Shown here: one piece after another, positions 12,008-22,606 of the stretch
Position numbering within the stretch: position 1 is the first letter of the stretch
Layout of the letters: the number at the start of each line of letters is the position of its first letter
Assembly (NCBI GenBank): GCA_951230915.1
Contig: OX579637.1
Span: 17,918,001 to 17,982,000, forward strand
Source: Antitrichia curtipendula
Taxonomy: Eukaryota > Streptophyta > Bryopsida > Hypnales > Leucodontaceae
Direction: 5' to 3'
Length of the DNA: 64,000 nt
Notes under the pieces: model-generated
Told to the model about the DNA's origin: nothing
Seen by the model: only the letters and a program-made list of their open reading frames with translations
Database searches by the model: none
Position numbers and translations under genes: made by a program

Positions 12008-12469
12008 CTAAACCTTATTCTCGTTAGTGCCAAAAGTGGCATCAATCGAGACACCATTTTCGTGGCCGAACTTCACCATCATTTCCCGCTGCCAAGGTGT
12101 TTGAATCCCTAGAATAAAAGAAATAGTTGAGTGCGTCAAAGCGCCTTGGGTGACCAGTCCAGTTTCTTGGTAAAAGAAAACACTTCCCCTGTTTTGCTCT
12201 ACCCACAGCTGCACACTTTTCGCATCATGTGAGTGCAGCATGTATGTCCCCTGCGCCACCTTTGTTGCTAAATTCCTGACATCACGTTCATGTAGGAACA
12301 TGTCCCTCGAAATGCCATTGCTAGTGCTGAGGGAGTCCTTCACAATTTGAATGTGCTTCGACATGACCTGTGGTACACTATGTCCATCCCGTAGTAGTTT
12401 CAAGATGAATTCCTTGATTTCCGAAGACAAGTGCCATGTGAATGCACTTTGATCTCCCGCAAGCCCCAA
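12008..12469 (-). CDS. MULE transposase segment with first catalytic Asp
   Basis: This 153-residue segment carries the block FILGIQTPWQREMMVKFG followed by NGVSIDATFGTN, where the Asp is the first residue of the DDE triad. Upstream are helices (IKEFILKLLRDGHSVPQVM) resembling the pre-catalytic region of MULE proteins and a region WVEQNRGSVFFYQ. The exon runs into an intron or break just after TNENKV. It is the best preserved exon of the gene. Confidence 0.75.
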   Translation of the reverse strand: MGLAGDQSAFTWHLSSEIKEFILKLLRDGHSVPQVMSKHIQIVKDSLSTSNGISRDMFLHERDVRNLATKVAQGTYMLHSHDAKSVQLWVEQNRGSVFFYQETGLVTQGALTHSTISFILGIQTPWQREMMVKFGHENGVSIDATFGTNENKV

Positions 12470-12601
12470 ACCATGGCACTACATTTGGGCTTCATTTACA
12501 TGTTCACATTCATAGATTGTTATATCCGTGACATGTGGGAGGAGATATAGTGACTTTACACTAAAGGATGCCTGGCATCCCCGCTTCAAGCCACCTCCCC
12601 A

Positions 12602-13759
12602 CTATTTCAAAGAATCTCGTGGCTTAAGTGCTACATCCGATCGCCGTGGCCTATTAGTGGTTCCGCTTGGATTTCCCGATGGTTCTTCAGTGTTTTCTTG
12701 ATCAAGCGGTGTTCTTCGCACACTGGTAGTTGTGTTAGCCTCAGTACTCTGCATGAGTGCATTTTGGTCAATCCTATTGCTTCTCACTTCAAGTACACAC
12801 TTTCCAATTGGACAATTTTCTTCCACAACATTGTTTGTAACTGCAGGCAAGTCTTGGTTATCGCAATCCGGAGGGGGGGCATTCAAGTCAAGTTCTAGGA
12901 AGGCAGCTGGCAATGTTATGGGTGCCTTCTTGGAAGCCTTTGAGTGCTTGCACACAACCATTTTTGGTTTCCTTGGGAACTTGATGGCACTTGAAACTTG
13001 CCAGCAAAGTACCTTTGATTCTGCTACAGTAAGAGGTACCTCAGAAGGCTCTGCGGCATTCGTTGGTAAATTCAGGTTTATATCTCGTCCTGCAAGTGTA
13101 TCGAGCTTATCACTTGAAGGAACATCTCCAGGACCGGTTGACAGTTAGCTAGCTTCAGACACAGCCGGAACTCTAGTTTTCCGCCATGGGCGTCCACGCT
13201 GGAATCCAATTTTGCGCTGAACCACTGGTACCAGTGTATTGATAGTGGTTCCAGTTCTCTTGCAGGCGCTTTCCATGCTAAAGCCACGCATGGTGTCGCC
13301 TAATCGTTCGGCATCTGTTTGAATGGCAGCCGTAGGCGGTGGTGGCTTCTTGGCGACGCGCGTTCGCTTGGGTTTGTCAGAAGTAACTTCCGCTCCGTTT
13401 GTTGCATTGGACTTCTTTTTAGACCTTGTTTTCTTGTGTTTTGGTGGCTGCACTTCCCCTTCCACGAGAGGACCTTTGTTTTTTCCTTTGCGTTTTGTCT
13501 TCTCAGCTCCAGCAACAGCAGCCTTCAGCCTTTGCTTCCTAAGCAACACTGAGCTTACTGTCTTCACATTCGCTGAGTGGTCCTGAGGACCATATTGACA
13601 ATGGTAGCTGCAGGACGAAACGTACATGCATACAACATTTCGAAACACTGAGTCAATGGGAGACAAAACGGAACATTGTCTAAGTACGCAAGAAGCAAGC
13701 CTGAATCCGAAATGGACAGGAGGTAAGTGTAACCTGAATCGCCTATCGTACAACTTCAT
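12602..13759 (-). CDS. N-terminal and linker segments of the MULE transposase, with EAR-like motif
   Basis: Two open segments (13759-13145 and 12961-12602) precede the core. The first has a possible finger (C-SYHC-QYGPQDHS), then a long Lys/Arg-rich stretch with nuclear localisation character (KTKRKGKNKG, KKTRSKKKSN) and AT-hook-like RGRPWRK. The second contains LELDLNAPPP, which matches the plant EAR repressor signature DLNxxP, within a Pro/Asn-rich linker. The two frames are separated by about 180 bases that may be an intron. Assignment to the transposase is by order and strand. Confidence 0.5.
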
Positions 13760-14167
13760 TAGCAGTAGTTTCAGTTGCTAAGAAATTTTTATCGCCATTC
13801 GCTGGCTTTGTGCGTATTTTAACAAACTTGCACGTCACGCTGCCTTTCATATTCTCCATCCCCATGATAAAATCTGGAACCCTGCTGGTGGGGATGAAAC
13901 ATTGCTGACCACCACTTCCTTCCTAATGCCCTTCCATTGTCCTTGGCAGAGACGTCGCGTTTCGCAAAGGGACCACAGCAAGTCGTGCATGAAGATTGGC
14001 CCATGAGGCGGAAACCACAGCTTCAATGTGACAAGGTCGAGCTGCACTTGCAATTGCACTTTCCCACGGGCATCGTGTTTGACACCTACATCGACAGCCC
14101 ACTTTGAGTCGATAGAAACATCTGTCAAATGATCACCTATTGTTGCTGCTGATTTAGTGCGCGCCAT

Positions 14168-15240
14168 GGAAGAAGGACAGATCAGCTATATTCAATGCGA
14201 ATAAGGCAAGGCCTTCTAAGTCATACACAACAATTTGCCTCAAATTTGCTAATGCGTGCAAAATTGCTAATAACTAGAAATCCTCCTTTCAGTTCACGTG
14301 GACTATGACCATGAAGTACACATTGTATACATGAAGAACCTTCAAATGCACACACTTAGGAGCCCGCATCTAAGCATTCTATAACTAAATCGGAAACATC
14401 ACCCTAAACCCTCTAGAATTGCTAATTTGCAGTAGTGAAGAACACCACCATTACCCTAAACCTAACTAACACAACGAAGCGCAATATGAAATGAGAAGCG
14501 CTGGATTCATGAAATATGCCCTGGCGCCACGACTTTCCACCGTCAACCCTGACGCCAGCACAGCCGCAAATTCAGCCCAAATGCCTGAAATGCCCAACCG
14601 CAAATTCACCCCAAAACCCTGAAACACGCCTTCTAGTCCTTGGTTGTCTCTGTACCAAACTCGAATCCTAAGATAAACCCTAAACTGCAATGACGCAATC
14701 ACCACCCAAAACCATAGCGCCTCTATCATATTGAGACTTAGTTGCAAAACTTGCAGTTTGCCGCAAAACCCGGCTCGCACTGCCGGAAGAGACGCTCTTA
14801 AACCCTAACTTCTTGAAACCCTAGCCTTCGAAAACACAGTTGGTCGGTTTCCAACAGACACCAATCCTGCCGAAACACTGACCCACAAAAACTAACCACC
14901 TCCCCTAAACGGTCAAAAAGCGTTTTTGAAAATCATTGATACATGCATGCTATACATGACCCCATGCCATGCCTCTTCAAAACACAAGTTTCAAAACATT
15001 GTGATTTACCACTGTATTCACTGCCAGGTAAATGGAGCGTGGTAAAAAAGGCTGACAGTCAGGCGGTGTGACAATCGAGACAACCGAGACGACCGGTCTG
15101 TCGAGACGGAAGGAGTCAGAGCCATAAAGGGCCACATTCTGAGGGGTGAGAAATAGTGAAACGCGTCTGGACTTTAGGAAAGTCCACAAACGATCCTGAA
15201 CAAAAGAAAAGGACTATGGTTTAGGTGTAAATATGCAATT
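14168..15240. other. upstream region of the MULE gene
   Basis: The DNA upstream of the transposase start has several AAACCCTAA-type words (for example near 14803 and 14816), which resemble plant telo-box elements often found near transcription starts. GC content falls sharply after about 15230, which may mark the outer edge of the transposon. I found no convincing terminal inverted repeat against the region 3660-3950. Confidence 0.3.
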
Positions 15241-16039
15241 CATTTTTGGTGGGAACAAATCTTCTTAAGGGGCTTCAATAGGGGATCTTAATATCCGTGA
15301 AGAGTTTAAAGTTTAAAGTAATTACACATAATCATTAGAAGATGTTGCCTTTATTGTTATTTTGCCTACATCATAAAGAATAATTCTCAAACCATTAAAT
15401 AGTATTTATTTCCTCAGAAGGAGGTTCCTAAATGCTAATGAAAATTCTAATCCTTGTTACGTAAACAATACTTATTATTCTTAGTTATTATATTCTAAAA
15501 AATGAATATAGTATTAGATGTTGACAAAATAGGCTAAATGGGCCAAGATAATTGAGACATATTTTATATATGCTTTACACAACAATTTGCATATGAGTAA
15601 GGGTCAGGGTAAACAATGCAAAGATGCGTAACTATGAACTTTGAACTCTAATAGGGGGTTATGGATTCGTATATGTTTTGTGAAACCCATATGAAATAAA
15701 TTTTTACAATTATTTATACCGAATGAACGACTAACATTTTGGCCTTCATAGATATTGACCAAGGATATTAGAAACCACATCCTAACAATAAAATATATAG
15801 GGTCAATTGGAAAACTATAAGTATCTTTGCAGTAATAATGAAAGATTTAGTTTGATTCAATTTTCAGTTATTTTTGGCTTACATTCATAAATCGGATTTC
15901 TGAAAATTAAGCATCTTACAGTCTAGAGGACTAGATTTGGGTGTCCTCCCAAATCTCAACCATGGTAGACATGCGATTTAGTGTGGCAATTTCTAGGTAT
16001 CATATTGGTACTTGAGACTACGTTACAACAGTCAAGTAC
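15241..16039. other. AT-rich spacer, nothing recognised
   Basis: This 0.8-kb stretch is AT-rich, has no open frame longer than about 60 codons and shows no repeat structure, RNA gene or transposon signature that I can identify. Confidence 0.4.
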
Positions 16040-16119
16040 CGCAAGATGGTTTTCAGTTTCACTTGCAACGCAAGTGTCATCCATAGTATTGCAAAGGGTG
16101 TAAACTACGACAAGGAGGG

Positions 16120-16500
16120 TATCAACCACGACATTGTAAGACGGATATTGGCTATAGTATTTCAAGGCGGTCATCACAAATGCCACTATGCCAGGGTATT
16201 GAATGGCAGATTTTGTTCAAAGCAAGACAAGGGTAAAAATATGAGTTTAGGGTGTAGCAAGTCGGGTATTGGTAAATTAGTGCCAGGATATTACAAGGCG
16301 GTTATTGGCACGGTATGGCTGTGGTATTGCAAGGTGGATATTGGCAAAGTTATGGCCGTGGTATTTCAAGGCGGGTATGCAAGGCGGATATTGACAAGGT
16401 AGGGCGAGGGTATTGGAAACCTGGTATTGGCAAGGGATGGCCAGGGTTTGGCAAGGGTACGAGCTAGTATTGGCAAGGTAAGGCCCAGGTTTCGCAAGGG
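16120..16500. repeat. degenerate tandem repeat, GGTATTGGCAAGG-like units
   Basis: Units related to GGTATTGGCAAGG or GCGGATATTGGCAAGG recur every roughly 20-35 bases, for example near 16145, 16260, 16285, 16330, 16380, 16410 and 16470, with variants TATTTCAAGGCGG, TATTGCAAGGTGG and GTTTGGCAAGGG. The array is too diverged for a fixed period. It resembles an old minisatellite. No coding function is apparent. Confidence 0.55.
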
Positions 16501-16599
16501 ATTTAGCTGTTGTTTTGCGCTAGGGTTTGGCTCCCTAGTTCGTTCAATTTGTTTTGCGATTTCAGTGAAGTTAGGCGCGTAACTGGTTGTAGTTGAACC

Positions 16600-17660
16600 T
16601 TGGCAGCTGGTCACTTAGCATGCTCCAAGCGGTTCCGTAACTTCGTGGAGCGATTCCGCAACTTCGAACTTCAATTCCGGAAGTGCGAGGATTTGTTTCG
16701 CAGTGCCTGGAGCGTTGCCGCAAGTACGTCGATCAATTCCGCAAGTTTAAGGTGCGTGGAGCGATTCCACAAGTGCTTGCTTCCTCGGAGCGATTCCGCA
16801 ACTGCTTTGAGCGTAGAAGTGTCTGGAGCGTGGAAGTTTTTGGATTCCGGAAGTCTCACAACGTGCTTCGAAGTAAGCCTTTCCATTTTGTCTTCAAATT
16901 TGGATTTTGGATTACTCTGATACTCCTGTTAATTTGCAATTTATGAGAGCTCCAACAGATGTATTCCGCCAACGCTTCTTCCGTGACGAGCATTGCCTTT
17001 GGGTTTAGGATCGTCGTGAACCTTCACGTTTATTTATTTATTTTTTCCTGTGAATTTTTGCGCCACCGGAAGTTCACGATTGCAGAGTTCCATTTGCGTC
17101 CACTGTGCACTTTTGAATTTTGGCTTGTGCGTGGTTTGGTTGGGGTTGGACTTCTCCGACTCATCCTGAAGCTTCCTCGGAGCAATTCCGGAAGTGCCTG
17201 GAACGTAGAAGCTACTGAGATCGGAAGTCCCACAGCGTGCTTTAGTGTGCTTCGAGGTAAGCCTTGCACTTTGTCTTTCAAATTTGGTTTTTCGGGACTC
17301 TTCTAGTACTCTTGTGCTCTTCTGCCAACGCTTCTTTCGTGACGACCGTCGCCTTTGAATTTAGGATCGTCGTGAACCTCCACGTTGTTGTTGTTGTTTT
17401 TTGCGTCAAATTGAGGTGGTGCGCCACCGGACCAGTGTCGTGCACTTCTGAATTTTGTGTTTTTTTGTGGTTTGGTTAGGGTTGGACTTCTCCAACTGAT
17501 CCCGGTGCTTCCTCGAAGCGATTCCGGAAGTGCCTGGACCGTGGAAGCTGCTAAAATTGGAAGTCCCACAGCGTGCTTCAAGTCTGCTTCAAGTGTGCTT
17601 TGAGGTAAGCATTTGAATTTGTCTTTCAAATTTGGATTTTTTGGATTCCTCCGGTAATAT
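16600..17660. repeat. two and a half tandem copies of a 340-380 bp unit
   Basis: The block AAGTAAGCCTTTCC with GTCTTCAAATTTGG begins near 16870, recurs near 17252 (GAGGTAAGCCTTGC) and near 17596 (GAGGTAAGCATTTG), giving periods of about 383 and 341 bases. A second block, GGATCGTCGTGAACC, is found at about 17008 and 17363. A third block with ATTCCGGAAGTGCCTGGA and AAGTCCCACAGCGTGCTT is found near 17185 and 17522, with a more distant copy before 16866. Each unit contains a possible splice donor (GAGGTAAGC), so these could be duplicated exons with introns, but no conserved frame is visible. Confidence 0.6.
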
Positions 17661-18563
17661 TGTTAATTTTGCCTGAAGCAAAGCTCAAACGTATGTACAT
17701 TTTGTAAAAGATGGTACAATGGGGTGTTTTCTGATTGATCGAAGCTCTCCCAATTGCGCACATCTAATTTTCGCATTTGCAATTCTTGTACATGAATCAG
17801 TTTTTACTGGATGTTGATTTTCGAGGTCCATGTCTGAAAGAAAGTTTGAACTACTCATCTTATTGTTAATCTTAGGCGTCAGACGTGGAAAGCAACTCAT
17901 TAACTAGCATCCCAATTTCTTGAATTTGAGTTCAAGACTTATGGAAAGTAGAGTCACATTGTTCAATATGAACTGTTTAACATAACTTGTTATTCACAAG
18001 GATGTTGTCCGGGCTTCAAAAACTACCGAATTTGGTGTCAAGTACGATTTAGTTGTGCAAAGCTCTCACTGTTCATTTGTTGTATTTGCGAACAGGTCAT
18101 CGGGAGGTAAACACAAATTCCGGAATTACGCAGTTTGTCAAGGCCAGGGAGGGGCAAATCATACCCTCAATCTTAGGTAATTTCTGCCTGCTTCTGCTTT
18201 TGCATTATGTTTCCCGTTCTTATTCTAAAGTCAAATTCCAAATGTCTTCCATTTGAACGCAGTAGCTTCTTTTGATGATCTTGTCAATATTGGTAGCAAG
18301 TAATGGAAAACACTGTAGCAACTGTAAATCAGACTAATACAAAAGTGTGTCATTGAGTTATTTGACAATGTTCTAGCTCAAAGGTTGTCCAAAATAATCT
18401 ACCTGAACCCTCAATTCACATGCAATATTGTTGGAAGCAAACCCTGGAATCCAATAATGAATTCCAGACCCTAAACCACTGCACCTGAACCTTCGAAACA
18501 ATCCTTGGAATGCCTAAAACCTAACAAAATGCAATGAAATACGCTCCTGCGACAAAATGACAG
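17661..18563. other. spacer before the palindrome array
   Basis: Mixed-composition DNA with no recognised gene. A small open segment at 18053-18256 (TGHREVNTNSGITQFVKARE) could be an upstream exon of the gene at 19619, but nothing supports it beyond position. Copies of AAACCCTAA-like words are absent here. Confidence 0.3.
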
Positions 18564-19570
18564 TTTAGCACGAGCTGCGCTAAAGTATGCACACCAGATC
18601 CGCAGCACCACCGGATACGCAGGACAGAAAACTAAGACTAGACGACCCAATAACCATATGACAGTTTAGCGCGACCCGCGCTAAAAAGCAGATAACAAAG
18701 CCAATTGTGCACTAAAACCCAATGTCCAGAGGCTCACGTGACGAGGAGACTGTTTAGTGCAAGCCGCGCTAAACTGTAGGTGACAAACCCAGTAGTACAA
18801 CAGAACTTGAAGACCAGTTCACAGGAAGACAGTTTAGCGCGAGTCGCGCTAAACTGTAGCAAGCTAGACCGACCAAAGAAGTAGAAACAAAATCATGTAC
18901 GCAAGCATAACATACACCATGACACTAAGAAACTTTAGCGCGAGCCGCACTAAAGTGTAGGTGTCTAAAACAATTGTACGGTAGAAACCAAATGATGCAT
19001 GCAAGGCACAAGCACCCGGCAACAAGGAGACAGTTTAGCACGAGCCGCGCTAAAGTGCGGCTCACAAACCCAGTAATACACCAGAACATGAAGACCAGAA
19101 TACAAATCCACACATTCCGGAGACTGAATGATGGTTTAGCGCGAGCCCCGCTAAAGTGTAGGTGTCAAACAGAGAGGTACATCATAAACCATAGTCCGCG
19201 AGTATGCTGCACAAGTCAATACGAACGGTTAAACAGAAGACACTTTAGCGCGGCCCGCGCTAAAGTGTAGCTGACAACTGACAGGCATAGCAGAAAACAT
19301 AGATCGAGAGGCAGGACCAGACGCCTCCAGGATAGAAAGACAGCTTAGCGCGAGCGGCGCTAAAGTGTGCAGAATAGATCACTGCTAGAAAAGGAAAAAC
19401 CCACAGAACGCAAGCATATACGTCTCACCAGTCTGTGCAGCGCAAACGTGAAGCAGAGGAGATCATGGTCGTGTAGCTGGTCAAATGAAGGTTGAGTATC
19501 AGGCCACATGTAACCACAGTAGTAACTAAAATTTTCCACGGAATTGCAATTTAGCGCGACACGTGCTAAA
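18564..19570. repeat. array of ten 21-bp palindromes, about 100-bp period
   Basis: The palindrome has consensus TTTAGCGCG-N3-CGCGCTAAA. Copies start at 18564, 18665, 18753, 18833, 18934, 19034, 19135, 19244, 19344 (first base C) and 19550. Spacings are 101, 88, 80, 101, 100, 101, 109, 100 and 206, so one unit near 19450 is missing or lost. The spacers are only loosely alike (for example CACAAACCCAGTA and GAAGACCAGA recur in two). The copies at 18829-18857 and 19240-19268 are perfect over 14-bp arms but with different arm sequences (ACAGTTTAGCGCGA against ACACTTTAGCGCGG), so both sides changed together. The array ends 49 bases before the splice acceptor at 19619 and probably lies in a 5' intron or leader of the following gene. 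Confidence 0.9.
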
Positions 19571-21079
19571 ATGCAACTCAAGAATGAGAGTTGACTAACC
19601 GTCGTTGTTCTGCTTGCAGAATGGATAATCAAATCGAGGCACTCGAGATGTACTTCATTGAATGTGAAGTGCAGTTTCACAACGACGACAAAAGTGCAGA
19701 CGACCATCTCATTGAAGGAGAATATTGGGAGTTCAAAGAGTCGAAGAGAGTTGAGGCCTGGAGCTTATTCATGATCCCATTCAGAAACCAATTCTGCATC
19801 TCATATAAATTTAAAAACGCTCAATGCTTTTTGCAACTCTCCTTTCACAAGAAGATCAAGGATGTAGAGGTAGACACGCATCCAATGATCAAAGTCAAAT
19901 GCATGACAACGATTCCCGGTGAGAGTAGGCAAAATAATTATCACTTCGCAATCTATATCAACTCCGTTCTTGTGCCCTTCCAGTTGAGCTCATTCCTCTT
20001 GAGTCTTGAACCTACTCCATACCACAATGAGATCAAGGAACTAGAGAAAAACTGGACAACAACGAGTGGCAAAATGCAAATGGGACACCCCTCACATAGA
20101 AAAAGCTAAGCAACAAAATCCGTATGTTATTCAATGACTTACACACGTTGAAGGGGAAGCTTGAGATGCAGAAGGAGAATAACAGAGCTCAATCAGTCTC
20201 AAAGGAGATTATGAACCAAGGCGTCAGTATGACCTTGAAGCTCAAAATAAAGCAGGAGTCGGATGCAAGTCGGGGTAACAGAAGTACTCAGACACCAACT
20301 TTGAAGACCAACAAGCGGAAGGGGAAGAAAGCTGCCGTGGCACCGCCTAAGAAGACACCTTATGCAAAGGAATCTGAAACTTCAGAGGTCGCAGAAGGGA
20401 GTTATGTGGACAAGATGGAAAATGTGCCACACTTGTGGGCGACGGAGAGGAAACCTGACTATGAGATTATAAGTCAGGTGTACAAGAAGTTCTGGACCAC
20501 CTGTGAAGATGCGTATGTCTTTGGTGTTGGTGAGAAGAAAGAGATTGACATCTCTCAGCTCATAGAGGCGCCGCCAACATATAACATCCGGTCCAAGCAG
20601 AGCAGCATTGCTAAAGACATGGTCAATGTGCTCTTAAATATTCCAGACAAGAGCACGAAACAAACGCTCTGCGTCATGCCCATCGGTCTGAAGAAGAAGC
20701 CCTCAAAATGGAAGGAAATCGAGGCCGAGAAATTCTACATCATCAACGGGCAGCATAGTGTTGAAGCTAGCAAGTACATGTTTGATGACAAAAACAACGT
20801 GGACAAGGATGAGAGGGAGCACTTTCAAAAATGGAACTGCTTCATTGTGTGGTCAGAAGATGCTGAGAAGTTGCGAAGCATTTCCACATATTACAATCGC
20901 ACAAACCATTTTGTGGCTGTTCAACCATCTTGGGCGACCAATATTTTGGGAGCTCGAAATGTCTGGGAGGATATGGGCAGGCCCGAAAATCCGACGCCAA
21001 CAAAGTCAGTTGGTACTCTCGCGTCCACGAGAAGGATAGTAGAGAACAGGCAGAAAAAGGAGAGCTTCTAGGTAAGCAC

Positions 21080-21100
21080 ATTAGCGCAAGGCGCGCTAAA
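21080..21100. repeat. palindrome copy inside intron 1 of the ParB-like gene
   Basis: The sequence is ATTAGCGCA-AGG-CGCGCTAAA, a copy of the 21-bp palindrome, beginning 8 bases after the GTAAGC donor at 21072. Confidence 0.85.
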
Positions 21101-22585
21101 CTGCTTAATTGAGACACAGATTGATTCATTCCTCGCTGAGTTTCCTACTTCATGTATTCCAAATGAATTACATGAAGCTATGTTTCCATTACTGGCGCCA
21201 TTTATCAAAATATGTGATAGGTGTTTGAGAGGGCAATGTATATGAGATTCTCCATGATTGATGTTGTCAAGAATCTAACGATCTCTAAAACGAAGTATAA
21301 AAAAGAGAAGCTGAAGCTCACAAATGAGTTACGGCTCATCACGGCACCCGATGATGTATACAAGCTGTGGAGTGAGGTGATCACTGCTGCCGCGCACGGA
21401 GAGCTCTTCAATCCTGACACGGATATGATGTTTAACGCTAAGGAGGATTGGAATCCTGAAAGTTGCATGTTGAATCGTGAATTCTTCAAGCACTTGGGTA
21501 ATTTGAGCTACGATGAAATAGCAAAACTAGCAAAACATGTGCTGACCCAATTGGGTGGGAAACACACTCATTCAAACCCAAAGGTCACAGTAAAGAGTAT
21601 CACGTCAGTCCTCAATGACTGTTTCAGCACAAAGGAGTGGGTTGAACGTTGTAAGCGAAAGAATCTTGTGATCAAGGAGCTCCATGGCATCAAGCCTCAA
21701 CTTGGGCTTATGAACGCACGAAACGAGATCATCAGTGAGAACTAGAAGGCCTTCAAGAAGGAACGCCTTTTCTCTAGCGCCACCATGGACGTGCTGCTCG
21801 ATAGGCCCAGTGAAGCCTACTTTGTGAGAGCGAAGAACAAATCGGCAAGGAACAAGGTGATCATTGAGCTATCCCAAGACGCCTACGATTTCTTCAAGGT
21901 GTTTCTTGAATACAAAGAAAAATTTGAGAAACCGACGACAAATGGACACTATCGGCCCTATGAGTGGGTCAAAAATCGTCACATGGAATGGCCAAAGAAG
22001 GCGTGGACTCCGGAGATCGGTAAACATCTTGCGCTCGGGGTGATTGACTTCAGGTCCTTGCCGGGGATTGAGAAGAAGGTCAGCTCTACCGTGGACAACC
22101 CGTACTTCATTGAAGTGCTCACGTCCATAGACGACACAAAGAAACCTGCACTTGGGGATGTTCCGTCGTGGGTCTTCATTTGTGGTGACGAGAAGGAGCA
22201 AGCTCAAGCCCTGAAGTATGTCGAATCGAACAGGGTTCTCAAATCGTTCTTGATCTCCTATTTCGTGTTCTCCACTGGAAAAAATGACTGCCTGGGAAAT
22301 GTACCAGCAGCGAGGACGCCGAAGAAGGTGTTCCTTATCTTCCTGCAGAATCCACAGAATGAGAACAAGGTGGAAATCCCTTCCGAGTTTCAGTGTCTTG
22401 AAACGGCTCGGACATGAAAGCACGCGCGTACAGTGAGCTAGAGTATTGGATTCACAATACGGAATTGAGAATGGAATTCTACTTGTGGCTCGTGAAGCCA
22501 TTCTGCAAGTCTGGCATGTCAATCTTCTTCGGTTACACGGGGGGCAAGCTAACGTGCACGGTCGTGGTATGCAACATGATTTCAC

Positions 22586-22606
22586 TTTAGCGCGGGTCGC
22601 GCTAAA
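22586..22606. repeat. palindrome copy inside intron 2 of the ParB-like gene
   Basis: The sequence is TTTAGCGCG-GGT-CGCGCTAAA, a perfect copy of the consensus arms, beginning 19 bases after the GTATGC donor at 22567. Confidence 0.9.

Larger units (their letters stand above)
10630..14167 (-). pseudogene. decayed MULE (Mutator-like) transposase gene
   Basis: Read from 14167 down, the gene has an N-terminal segment starting MARTKSAATIGDHLTDV (14167-13847), a basic segment with a C-Y-H-C motif (13759-13145), a linker (12961-12602), and the transposase core. The core shows first Asp in VSIDATFGTN (about 12040), FDEWHNGIPVAFVITS and second Asp in FIVDCAPREI (about 11790-11610), an LCLWHVQRAW block (about 11340), the catalytic Glu in NAAVESYHGYVK (about 11070), and a SWIM zinc finger CNC-x-CKH (about 10700-10660). 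These are the diagnostic MULE blocks in order. Introns separate at least five segments. A TGA follows LTPWM in the second-Asp exon, and the frame also breaks near 10752, so the gene is dead. Terminal inverted repeats were not found by eye. Confidence 0.8.

Noticed and set aside
14390..14830. Interstitial telomere repeats
   Set aside because: AAACCCTAA words are scattered, not tandem; they fit promoter telo-boxes or chance better than telomeric DNA.
3661..15240. MULE terminal inverted repeats between 3661-3950 and 14800-15240
   Set aside because: Only short, poor matches were seen by eye; not enough to call.
18564..19570. CRISPR array
   Set aside because: The repeats are regular and palindromic, but the unit is near 100 bp with spacers of 59-88 bases, the setting is a plant genome with introns, and no cas genes are present.
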